8,953 nucleotides of DNA from assembly GCA_041477005.1 (NCBI GenBank), contig JBGOUJ010000312.1, positions 1 through 8,953 on the forward strand, read 5' to 3'. Under the pieces are notes generated by a model. That model had not been told where the DNA came from and did not search any database. It was given only the letters and a program-made list of their open reading frames with translations. Both the position numbers and the translations under genes were made by a program. How positions within the stretch are numbered: the first letter of the stretch is position 1; every line of letters begins with the position of its first letter. Of this stretch, positions 1 through 6,250 are shown piece after piece. The stretch is from JBGOUJ01 sp041477005. GTDB lineage: Bacteria; Acidobacteriota; Terriglobia; Bryobacterales; JACQDG01.

Positions 1-1313
1 AAGGATCTCGATGTCTCCCCGCCAGCGCGCTCCATGCTGGGAGATCTGCAGGCTCGGCAGCTCCAGCCGGGCCTTCACGAGCACCCGGGACGGGTTCCCT
101 CCGGCTAGATCGACGCTCGCCGCGACCGGCAGCGAGGTAGCGTCGAGCGGACCGGCGACGGCGTCCTTGATCAACTGCGCCAGGCTGGCGGCTTTCTTCG
201 CAGCCGGCGGCTCGGTGTAGTAACCCTGGCGATAGCGCAAAGTCACTCCGGGGCGGCTCACCCGCACCTGGAGCGGCCGGAACTCGGATCGCAGGCCCTC
301 ATCGTCCACGTAGAAGCCGAGCGTATAGCTGACAAGCGATTCTTCCACGGCGGACTGCACGCCGAAAGCCAGGTCGTTTCGGTTGTAGAAGGCGCGCCCG
401 CCAGTGCGCTCCGCGATTTCGACCATCGTATCGATGGTTTGACGGTCCGCGTCCAGCGGCAGGCCTCGCGGGTCAATGGGATAAACCGCCACATTGGCAT
501 CGTTCAGCGCGGCCATGGTGCGAGTCATCTCCGGGGAAAACATCCGGAACCCGGCCCCATCCGGCCCCATGGTCAGCGGGAAACCGGCGGAGAACCAGAT
601 CAGAATCTTCCGGCCGGGAACCGATGAAAGTTGCAGCCCTATCCCGGACAGGGCCTTCAAGGTATATTCAATGCGCCGTCTTCGATAAAATTCCGCTTCC
701 AGGCGGCTGTTCGCCGTCCCCGTCGAGGCGCCGGCCCTCGGGATGCCTGGGGCGGGCCCGCGCTCCCGGTCGGATGCGTCCAACTCGGGTCCTGACTGGG
801 GGACGAACGATTCCAGACGCGCAGGCAGCAGCTCCGCGCTGTCCCCAAAAGCGTGCAGCACCCGGATCTCGCGCTCGAGCGTGTAGACCGCCACGCGAGC
901 GTCCGGCCCCAGTTGATCGAGCGATTGAATGAGCCGGCGCTTCGCTCGCCCCTGGTCTTCAAACCGCGTGTTCAGGCAGTCCAGCAGGATGACAGCCGTC
1001 AACCGGCGTCCATCGGTGGGCTGATTGCTGAAGAAGCTCGGCGGCGGAGTCCGGCCCGCCGGGCGTTCGGTTTCGAGCGAGAAGACCGCGATCTGGCGGG
1101 GGCGACCCTGGTCCACAACTCAAACTCTTCCTGGCGCAGGTCGCGCACGGGCCGCCCGGACTTGTCCTGCGCGATCACATTGAGAAGCACCAGCCGGGTG
1201 TCGGAGCGGAACAGCGGCTGCGGCGCCTCTCCTTCCGCTGCCTTCTGCCCCGCCGCCGAGGACGTGGCCAGGACACACGAAAAGGCGAGCAATAGCAGTC
1301 GCGAGTCGCTCAT
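1..1313 (-). pseudogene. VWFA-related acidobacterial domain protein (TIGR03436 type), frameshifted and cut by the window edge
   Basis: The ATG at 1313 (GGAGAG about 12 bases upstream) opens a signal peptide, MSDSRLLLLAFSCVLATSSA, then FRSDTRLVLLNVIAQD and RQEEFELW, the N-terminal beta-rich stretch typical of this family. After W67 the reading must shift by one base near 1113. The new frame is then open from 1113 to base 1 (371 codons, no stop). It carries TAVILLDCLNT (a VWA first strand with a degenerate MIDAS, D-x-L-N-T), VAVYTLER, PGRKILIWFSAGFP, NVAVYPIDPRGL, ERTGGRAFYNRNDLAFG and a closing SYTLGFYVDD, in family order. The product is probably secreted or periplasmic; VWA folds usually mediate protein binding, and the exact role is unknown. 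The C-terminus lies outside the window. The frameshift may be a real lesion or a sequencing or assembly error, since no other decay is visible. Family assignment is strong; functional status is uncertain. Confidence 0.85.
1108..1116 (-). other. Apparent one-base deletion (frameshift) in the VWFA gene
   Basis: On the minus strand the text is TTGTGGACCAGGGTCGC. The upstream frame reads L-W-T-R-V and then loses family similarity. The downstream frame reads D-Q-G-R-P-R-Q-I-A-V-F, which is what the family has after F-E-L-W. One extra G (TGG-GAC) would join the two frames perfectly. No classical slippery heptamer (X XXY YYZ) is present, so programmed frameshifting is unlikely. Confidence 0.75.
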
Positions 1314-1500
1314 TGAGTCTGCTACTCTCCATCCTACATCAGTCGACCGGTGGCGCCGGACGGCTGAGGACGGTCGCTGTCGAGAACCGGCCTGAAGGCT
1401 ATCCCATCGTGCTTGGCCGCAAAATGAACGGGAGACCACACGAGCGAGGCCGGGTGCTCCTTCCTTTGATGGTAAATTAGGGACCTCGGGGGGATGAAAA

Positions 1501-1532
1501 ACGCGCGATACCAGGACGGTTTTTGCGCGCGT
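1501..1532 (+). repeat. Stem-loop in the deacetylase leader (proximal)
   Basis: ACGCGCG at 1501-1507 is a perfect inverted repeat of CGCGCGT at 1526-1532, with an 18-base loop. The 7-bp stem has six G-C pairs. It could be an RNA hairpin in the leader of the downstream gene or a palindromic protein-binding site; the sequence alone does not decide. Confidence 0.4.
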
Positions 1533-1554
1533 CCTTCGAGGGAATCTGAGCTGG

Positions 1555-1588
1555 GTCTTCTCCCGGTGTAGTACGGGGAGAGACTTTT
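1555..1588 (+). terminator. Terminator-like hairpin in the deacetylase leader (possible attenuator)
   Basis: GTCTTCTCCC (1555-1564) pairs with GGGAGAGAC (1576-1584) to give nine base pairs with a single bulged T at 1559 and an 11-base loop. TTTT (1585-1588) follows immediately on the plus strand. This has the shape of an intrinsic terminator, although the T run is short. It lies 36 bases upstream of the deacetylase start and downstream of no plus-strand gene in the window. It could therefore be an attenuator in that gene's 5' leader, the end of a small leader RNA, or chance pairing in GC-rich DNA. Confidence 0.4.
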
Positions 1589-1612
1589 GGAATACACGCG
1601 GAAGTAGGCAAC

Positions 1613-1624
1613 AGGAGGTGATCC
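1613..1624 (+). promoter_or_regulatory. Extended perfect Shine-Dalgarno of the deacetylase gene
   Basis: AGGAGGTGATCC at 1613-1624 is complementary across all 12 bases to the conserved bacterial 16S rRNA 3' tail (GGATCACCTCCT). It directly abuts the GTG start at 1625, with six bases between GGAGG and the start. It decides the start codon and suggests strong ribosome recruitment that offsets the non-ATG start. Confidence 0.85.
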
Positions 1625-2620
1625 GTGAAGAGCATCCTTTTTTCGGTGGCGGGCGTGCCCCTCATCTTGAGCGCAGCTCTTCTGATCGGCTGTACGTCTG
1701 GCGGGAGCACGGCGCAGACGCGGCCGCCGGCGAGCGCGTTTCCGGGGCTGAGCCTGAGCCTGGAAGAACTGAAAGCTAAGTACCAGAACGTCTACGTCGG
1801 CAAGCGCCTCAAGCCCAAGAAATGGCCGAATGGCGCTCGCGTCGCCGTGGCGCTGAGCTTCGACATCGACAACGCCTCGCCTACGCTCGCGCGAGGCACT
1901 CCCGGCTCCGAGCCGATGTCGCGGGGCCAATATGGCGCTATTGATGGACTGCCGCGCATTCTGCGGGTCCTGGATAAGAATAATGTCCCAGCCTCGTTCT
2001 TCATTCCCGCGGTGAGCGCCGCGCTGAATCCGGAGATGATTCCGGCGATTCAGTCCAAAGGGCGTCATGAGATCGGCATTCACGGGTGGATCCACGAGAA
2101 TCTGGTCGAGATCAACGACGAGGCCAAGGAACGCGATCTTCTGAACAAGTCGATCGAGTGGATGACCAAAGCCCTGGGAAAGAAGCCGGTCGGCTATCGC
2201 GCCCCGTCTTGGGCCATGAGCCCCTACACGATGAAGCAGGTCCAGGAAGCCGGCTTCCTATACGACAGCAGCCTCATGGCGAGCGACGATGCGTATGACA
2301 TTTCGCTCGACGGGAAATCGACCGGCGTCGTGGAGCTGCCGATCGAGCGCATCCTGGACGACGCGCCTTACTTTGGCGCGGCCAGCGGCTCGCTGCCGTC
2401 GCCGGAGTTGGTGGACAGAATCTATCGTGACGAGTTTGATGTCGCCTACGAAGAGGGCGGCCTGTTCGTGCTAACGATGCATCCGCACTACACAGGCCAC
2501 CGTTCGCGCGCCTTGTGGCTCGGCAAGCTGGTCGCTTACATGAAGTCGAAACCCGGTGTCTGGTTCGCCACCCACGAGGAGATCGCCAGGTTCTTGAAAA
2601 CGGCGCCTACCGTGGATTGA
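1625..2620 (+). CDS. Polysaccharide deacetylase family (CE4) lipoprotein
   Basis: The gene encodes 331 residues starting at GTG, fixed by the exceptional Shine-Dalgarno just upstream. Residues 1-23 form a lipoprotein signal with lipobox L-I-G-C, so C23 is the predicted lipidated residue and the protein is probably membrane-anchored outside the cytoplasm. The CE4 NodB-like domain begins near residue 72: SFDID at 78-82 (motif 1, metal Asp D82), EIGIHGWIHE at 149-158 (motif 2, HxxxH ligands H153 and H157), YRAPSW at 191-196 (motif 3), YDSSLMASDD at 213-222 (motif 4) and MHPHYTGHRSR at 285-295 (C-terminal His). The long insert after motif 1 and the SFDID form resemble the HpPgdA/PuuE-like branch, which contains peptidoglycan deacetylases and amidohydrolase-like enzymes. 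It probably removes acetyl or amide groups from an envelope or environmental polymer; the substrate is not readable. It is convergent with the MFS gene, 45 bases apart. Confidence 0.9.
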   Translation: MKSILFSVAGVPLILSAALLIGCTSGGSTAQTRPPASAFPGLSLSLEELKAKYQNVYVGKRLKPKKWPNGARVAVALSFDIDNASPTLARGTPGSEPMSRGQYGAIDGLPRILRVLDKNNVPASFFIPAVSAALNPEMIPAIQSKGRHEIGIHGWIHENLVEINDEAKERDLLNKSIEWMTKALGKKPVGYRAPSWAMSPYTMKQVQEAGFLYDSSLMASDDAYDISLDGKSTGVVELPIERILDDAPYFGAASGSLPSPELVDRIYRDEFDVAYEEGGLFVLTMHPHYTGHRSRALWLGKLVAYMKSKPGVWFATHEEIARFLKTAPTVD

Positions 2621-2665
2621 TCTTCCGCGTCTCGCTGCTGGCACGACCGCGGCGCCAGGGACGGC

Positions 2666-3964
2666 TCAGCGGCCGGTTTCCGGGGTGGCCTCGCCCGCTG
2701 CATCGGAGATGCCGGCCACCGTCGCCGGCAGCGTGCATACCATCGCCGCGGCAACCAGCGGCATCACGCCGAATCCAAAGAAGACCGGCACATACGAATA
2801 GTGCTTCAGCGCCCAGCCGGTCAGCAGGGCGAACAGCATTCCGCCGAATCCCGCACCCATGCTGGCCAGTCCCCAGATCGAGCCGACCGTGTTCTTTGGG
2901 AACACGTCGATGGGCAGCGCCAGCAGGTTCGCGAGCGCGCCGGTGTACCCGAACGTCGCCACCGAGACCAGCGCAATGGCTCCGGCGGCGGTCGGCGCGA
3001 GCACGGCCGGTATCGCCGCCGCCATCAGCGCCGCGAAGAACACCACCGAAAGCTTGCGCGCCCGCACCGGCTTCATGCCGAAGCGCAGGATCGCCGCCGA
3101 AAACGCTCCGCCCACCAGATTGCCGGCGCCCGCCGTCAGATACGGGATCCAGGCGTACTTGCCGATCGACGCCAGGTCGAAGCCCCGCTCCGTGCTCAGG
3201 TATTTGGGAAACCAGAAGGTGTAGAAATACCACGCCGGGTCGCTGAACACTTTGGATGCCGTGAACGTGGCCACCCAGCGCGTGCGGAGCAGCCGCCAGG
3301 CCGGCATCGGCGCGCGCCGCGATTCCGCCTGCGCTTCGGCCGGCGTGTAGTAGAGGCGCCACCAGAGAGCCAGCCAGAGAAAGCCGCAGAGTCCTACCAA
3401 TACAAATGGCGCGCGCCAGCCCCAGGCGAGCGCCAATCCGGCCACGAGCGGCGGCGCCAGCACCGAGCCGATCGACGAGCCGCTGTTGAAAATGCCCGAG
3501 GCGAGCGCGCGCTCCTCTACCGGGAACCACTCGGCGACGACCTTCAGCGCCGCCGGCCAGTTTCCCGCCTCGCCCATCCCCAGCAGGAACCGGAACACGC
3601 CGAAGCTGAGCGCCCCGCGCGAGAACGCATGCAGCGCGCCCGCCGCCGACCACCACGCCATGCACAGTGCGTAGCCGAGCCTGGTTCCCAGCCGATCGAT
3701 CAGCGGGCCCGAGATGCCGTTCATGATGGTGTAGGCGAGCATGAACGCCGAGACGATGCGCGAGTAGGACACGTCGGTGAGATGGAACTGCTCGGTGATG
3801 GCCGGCAGCACGATGGAAAGGGTCTGGCGGTCCAGGTAGTTGACTACGGTGGCCAGAAAGGCCAGCGAGATCATGAGCCAGCGAAGCCGCGAGGCGGGCT
3901 GGTGCGAGAGCGCCGCCTGGGGCGCCTGGGCAGAACGGAGACTCATGGCCGGGGATTGCAACAT
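2666..3964 (-). CDS. MFS transporter, ACS (hexuronate transporter-like) family
   Basis: The 432-residue protein has the size and hydrophobic pattern of a 12-helix major facilitator. Visible hallmarks are VNYLDRQTLS in helix 1 (residues 41-50), the loop 2-3 motif A GPLIDRLGTRLGY (86-98), RFLLGMGEAGNWPAALK in helix 4 (125-141), EWFPVEERALASGIFN (145-160), and the second-half stretch SDPAWYFYTFWFPKYL (241-256). Together these are typical of the anion:cation symporter group annotated as hexuronate (ExuT-like) transporters, which usually import sugar acids with a cation. The exact substrate cannot be read. The start could be ATG 3964 or ATG 3946; neither has a good Shine-Dalgarno. It lies 141 bases downstream of the co-directional PQQ dehydrogenase, so the two may be co-transcribed and the transporter may import the acid product. 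Long frames on other strands here are GC-rich shadows. Confidence 0.9.
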   Translation of the reverse strand: MLQSPAMSLRSAQAPQAALSHQPASRLRWLMISLAFLATVVNYLDRQTLSIVLPAITEQFHLTDVSYSRIVSAFMLAYTIMNGISGPLIDRLGTRLGYALCMAWWSAAGALHAFSRGALSFGVFRFLLGMGEAGNWPAALKVVAEWFPVEERALASGIFNSGSSIGSVLAPPLVAGLALAWGWRAPFVLVGLCGFLWLALWWRLYYTPAEAQAESRRAPMPAWRLLRTRWVATFTASKVFSDPAWYFYTFWFPKYLSTERGFDLASIGKYAWIPYLTAGAGNLVGGAFSAAILRFGMKPVRARKLSVVFFAALMAAAIPAVLAPTAAGAIALVSVATFGYTGALANLLALPIDVFPKNTVGSIWGLASMGAGFGGMLFALLTGWALKHYSYVPVFFGFGVMPLVAAAMVCTLPATVAGISDAAGEATPETGR

Positions 3965-4000
3965 GGGACATGGCTCAAAGTCAACTGCAACGGGCAGCTT

Positions 4001-4017
4001 GGAAGTGGCCAGCTTCC
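4001..4017 (-). repeat. Small inverted repeat upstream of the MFS gene
   Basis: GGAAG (4001-4005) and CTTCC (4013-4017) form a 5-bp stem with a 7-base loop, 37 bases upstream of the MFS start. The second arm overlaps a direct repeat, CAGCTT, at 3995-4000 and 4010-4015. It is too small to assign a role. Confidence 0.25.
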
Positions 4018-4068
4018 GATAAGCCGACTATCAGGCATCCTTTCGGCTCGTGGTGAATGACATGTTCT

Positions 4069-4108
4069 TAATGAGGCGTGCGCCACGTCGGCTCACCCGG
4101 TCTCATTA
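4069..4108 (-). repeat. Inverted repeat at the stop codon of the PQQ dehydrogenase
   Basis: On the minus strand TAATGAG (4108-4102) begins at the TAA stop and is mirrored by CTCATTA (4075-4069), a perfect 7-bp inverted repeat around a 26-base interior. The interior contains a smaller CGTG/CACG hairpin (4077-4087). No T run follows in the direction of transcription, so it is not a classical intrinsic terminator. It might stabilise the 3' end or modulate read-through into the transporter gene. Confidence 0.3.
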
Positions 4109-6007
4109 GGGCGCATCGGCCGCCTGTGCTGAGGTCTTGGGCAACGCCAATGCCACATAAGCGCCGCGTATCTTCACCTGGGTCGCCGGAGTAAGCCCCA
4201 CCTGCGCGGAAGCGCAGAACACCACGAATTGCCGGCCGGCGACTTCGTAAACCGCCGGTATCCCCTCGAGTGCGGCGTCCAACTGGTACTCCCACAGCGC
4301 CTTCCCATTCTCGACATCCAGCGCGCGAACCTGGCGATCGCGCGTGCCGGTGAAGATCAACCCTCCCGCCGTCACCACCGGACCCACCTTCGGATAATGA
4401 GATCCCGTGCCTTTGAAACCCTTCGCTGCCAGTTCCGGAACGTCGCCCAGCGGAATCTTCCACTTGATCGTTCCCTCGTTGAGGTCGTAGGCCGTCAGCG
4501 ACGACCAGGGCGGAGCTATCGGAGAAAGCCCATCACTCGCAATCATGAAGCCGAATCCGCTGTAGTAGCGCTCACCCGCCGAAGCCGCCAGCGCCTTGTC
4601 GGCCTGCGGATTCTTGGCCAGCCGGAGCATCGCCGGAAGATCCTTCGACACGACAAACAACGTGCCCTTCGCCGGATCCACCGCGGCGCCGCTCCAGTTG
4701 GCGCCGCCGTTATTGCCCGGCATCTGAATCGTGTTGCGTTGTCCCGGTGGCGTGAACAAACCTTCGTTGCGCGCGCTCAGGATCTCATCGCGGAATCGCG
4801 CGCGGTCCTGCGGGTTCAGAAACGGACTCAAATCGTCCACCGTAAATTTCTGCCGCGCAAACGCCGGCGGCTGCACCGGAAACGGCTGTGTCGGCCACGT
4901 TTCTTCTCCCGGCATGTCGGAGCGCGGCGTCGGCCGCTCCTCGATCGGCCACAGCGGCTCGCCGGTTACTCGATTGAACACCCAGACAAATCCCTGCTTG
5001 CTCACCTGCGCGACGACATCGACCGCTTTGCCCTCGTGCTGCACCGTCAGCAACTTCGGAGCCGTCGGATTGTCGTAGTCCCAGATGTCGTGATGAACCA
5101 TCTGGAAGTGCCAGAGGCGCTTGCCGGTCCGGGCATCCAGCGCGAGCAGGCAGTCGGCGAACAGATTGGCTCCACTGCGATCCACACCGTAAAAGTTGTA
5201 CTTCGCGCTCGCCGTCGGCGCATAGACGATGCCGCGCTTTCCGTCGACCGAGAATTCGCTCCAAACATTCGCTCCGCCGACGCGCTTCCACGCATCCTTC
5301 GGCCACGTCTCATATCCGAACTCGCCGGGACGCGGAATCGTGTGAAAGGTCCAGACCAGCTTCCCGGTGCGCACATCGAAAGCACGTATATCGCCGGGAG
5401 CCGAGCCATATCCCTGATTGGTCGCTGAACCGAGAATCACAAGATCCTCGAACACACGTCCAGGCGTGGTGGACTGCACGAGCCGGATGGTCTTGGGATC
5501 GCGATCCAGTCCTTCTTTCAGGTCGACGCGCCCACCGTTGCCGAAGGAGAGAATCGGCCGTCCCGTCCGCGCATCAATCGCTCGCAAGAAATGGTTGCTC
5601 GCAAATAACAGCCGGCGGTCGGACCCGTTCTTACTTTCCCAGTAGTTGATCCCCCGGTTGGTGATGATGGTCGTGTCCGGCTCAGCCGCGTGGGTCCAGA
5701 TCTCATTGCCGGTCGCCGCGTCCAGCGCGACGATGGAATTGTTCCTGGCGAGAACATAGATCACCCCGTCCACCACAATCGGATTGAAGAAGTACTTGTT
5801 GTTGTCCCCGGTCGGGTAAGTCCAGGCAACTTCAAGTTTGCTCACATTCGAGCGATTGATCTGCGTCAGTGCGGAATACTGAGCCGAATCCGAAGCGCCT
5901 CCGTAGTCGCGCCACGTTTTGTGGTTCTGCGCAGTTGCAGGCGGTCCCCCCGCAAGAACGAGCAGCGCACCGAATGCCCCTGCAAAAACGATCTGAGCCA
6001 TTCCCAT
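4106..6007 (-). CDS. Exported PQQ-dependent dehydrogenase (glucose dehydrogenase-like)
   Basis: The 633-residue protein starts with a cleavable signal peptide (hydrophobic core about 5-20, likely cleavage after ATAQ near residue 27) and is probably periplasmic. The eight-bladed quinoprotein propeller is visible as repeated tryptophan-docking motifs: ALDAATGNEIW (94-104), AFDVRTGKLVW (209-219), ALDARTGKRLW (289-299), FNRVTGEPLW (344-353), AYDLNEGTIKW (506-516) and ALDVENGKALW (562-572). HHDIWDYD (305-312) matches the active-site segment of membrane glucose dehydrogenases, and GGANWSG (434-440) is the usual PQQ-site signature. There is no CxxCH, so no fused cytochrome c, and no N-terminal five-helix membrane domain as in E. 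coli Gcd. It should oxidise a sugar or alcohol and pass electrons to an external acceptor; the substrate is inferred. The start may be ATG 6007 or ATG 6001, neither with a clear Shine-Dalgarno. The sugar-acid-type transporter follows. Confidence 0.92.
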   Translation of the reverse strand: MGMAQIVFAGAFGALLVLAGGPPATAQNHKTWRDYGGASDSAQYSALTQINRSNVSKLEVAWTYPTGDNNKYFFNPIVVDGVIYVLARNNSIVALDAATGNEIWTHAAEPDTTIITNRGINYWESKNGSDRRLLFASNHFLRAIDARTGRPILSFGNGGRVDLKEGLDRDPKTIRLVQSTTPGRVFEDLVILGSATNQGYGSAPGDIRAFDVRTGKLVWTFHTIPRPGEFGYETWPKDAWKRVGGANVWSEFSVDGKRGIVYAPTASAKYNFYGVDRSGANLFADCLLALDARTGKRLWHFQMVHHDIWDYDNPTAPKLLTVQHEGKAVDVVAQVSKQGFVWVFNRVTGEPLWPIEERPTPRSDMPGEETWPTQPFPVQPPAFARQKFTVDDLSPFLNPQDRARFRDEILSARNEGLFTPPGQRNTIQMPGNNGGANWSGAAVDPAKGTLFVVSKDLPAMLRLAKNPQADKALAASAGERYYSGFGFMIASDGLSPIAPPWSSLTAYDLNEGTIKWKIPLGDVPELAAKGFKGTGSHYPKVGPVVTAGGLIFTGTRDRQVRALDVENGKALWEYQLDAALEGIPAVYEVAGRQFVVFCASAQVGLTPATQVKIRGAYVALALPKTSAQAADAP

Positions 6008-6250
6008 ATGATGCCAGACTGGCCGGCCGGCTGCCCTTTCCTCGTTCTATGAACTCGATGTAGATCAGAAAGCGCGTCCGAAGATCCTCAAACGGGTCAG
6101 CTCTCTGCCCCGGAAGGGGTACGGCCCGCTGTCTCAGGGGGTGCTGGAACGATGCAGTACGAAGAAATCAGGTCGCGCCGTGGCGGCCGGGTATATACTA
6201 GGCGCGTCTGGGACGCCAAGATGCAAGTCCGTGCTGAGTATAGGTCCGAA
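6008..6250. other. Divergent intergenic region between the PQQ dehydrogenase and the secreted nuclease
   Basis: No independent gene is supported here. It contains a short hairpin with a GGAA tetraloop: CCCC (6108-6111) pairs with GGGG (6116-6119), extended by G-T and T-A pairs to 6106-6121. It also holds a -10-like TATACT at 6194-6199 on the plus strand and, on the minus strand, a purine-rich GAGGAAAGGG about 30 bases before the dehydrogenase start. Promoters for both divergent genes must lie in or near this stretch. Confidence 0.5.
6194..6199 (+). promoter_or_regulatory. Candidate -10 box of the secreted nuclease gene
   Basis: TATACT matches five of six bases of the TATAAT consensus in otherwise GC-rich DNA. 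No good -35 hexamer is seen at 16-18 bases upstream. If used, transcription would begin near 6205, downstream of the ATG at 6152. That would exclude this first start and favour ATG 6221 or 6251. Confidence 0.35.

Larger units (their letters stand above)
1314..1624. other. Divergent intergenic region, no gene
   Basis: This 311-base stretch separates the starts of the VWFA gene (minus) and the deacetylase (plus). No reading frame in it resembles a protein, and the long minus frame crossing it (1334-2095) is a shadow of the deacetylase. It holds a 6-bp inverted repeat CGACCG/CGGTCG (1344-1349 and 1371-1376), the two leader stem-loops listed separately, and the deacetylase Shine-Dalgarno. I see no convincing paired -35/-10 elements on either strand; TAGGAT, read on the minus strand at 1336-1331, is only a weak -10 resemblance. 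Confidence 0.6.

Noticed and set aside
1108..1116. Programmed ribosomal frameshift in the VWFA gene
   Set aside because: The site TTGTGGACC is not a slippery heptamer and no downstream stimulatory structure stands out; a missing base explains the data more simply.
853..1395. Plus-strand open frame of 180 codons opposite the VWFA gene
   Set aside because: It is the antisense of the VWFA coding sequence; the minus-strand reading shows family motifs throughout.
1334..2095. Minus-strand open frame of 253 codons across the intergenic region into the deacetylase gene
   Set aside because: Low-complexity Arg-rich sequence with no family resemblance; it overlaps the start of the well-supported deacetylase on the opposite strand.
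2621..2665. Bidirectional terminator between the convergent deacetylase and MFS genes
   Set aside because: The 45-base gap is GC-rich but I could not draw a convincing stem followed by a T run on either strand.
2607..3971. Minus-strand open frame of 454 codons overlapping the MFS gene in another frame
   Set aside because: Ala/Gly/Arg/His-rich without hydrophobic helices or motifs; it is longer than the true MFS frame but is its frame-shifted shadow.
2801..4060. Plus-strand open frame of 419 codons antisense to the MFS gene
   Set aside because: Arg/Gln/Pro/His-rich composition without recognisable domains; the MFS frame has clear family motifs. Long antisense frames are expected from strong GC bias at third codon positions.
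4229..5428. Plus-strand open frame of 399 codons antisense to the PQQ dehydrogenase
   Set aside because: Arg-rich, no domain resemblance, no Shine-Dalgarno that stands out; the opposite strand encodes a full quinoprotein with repeated docking motifs.
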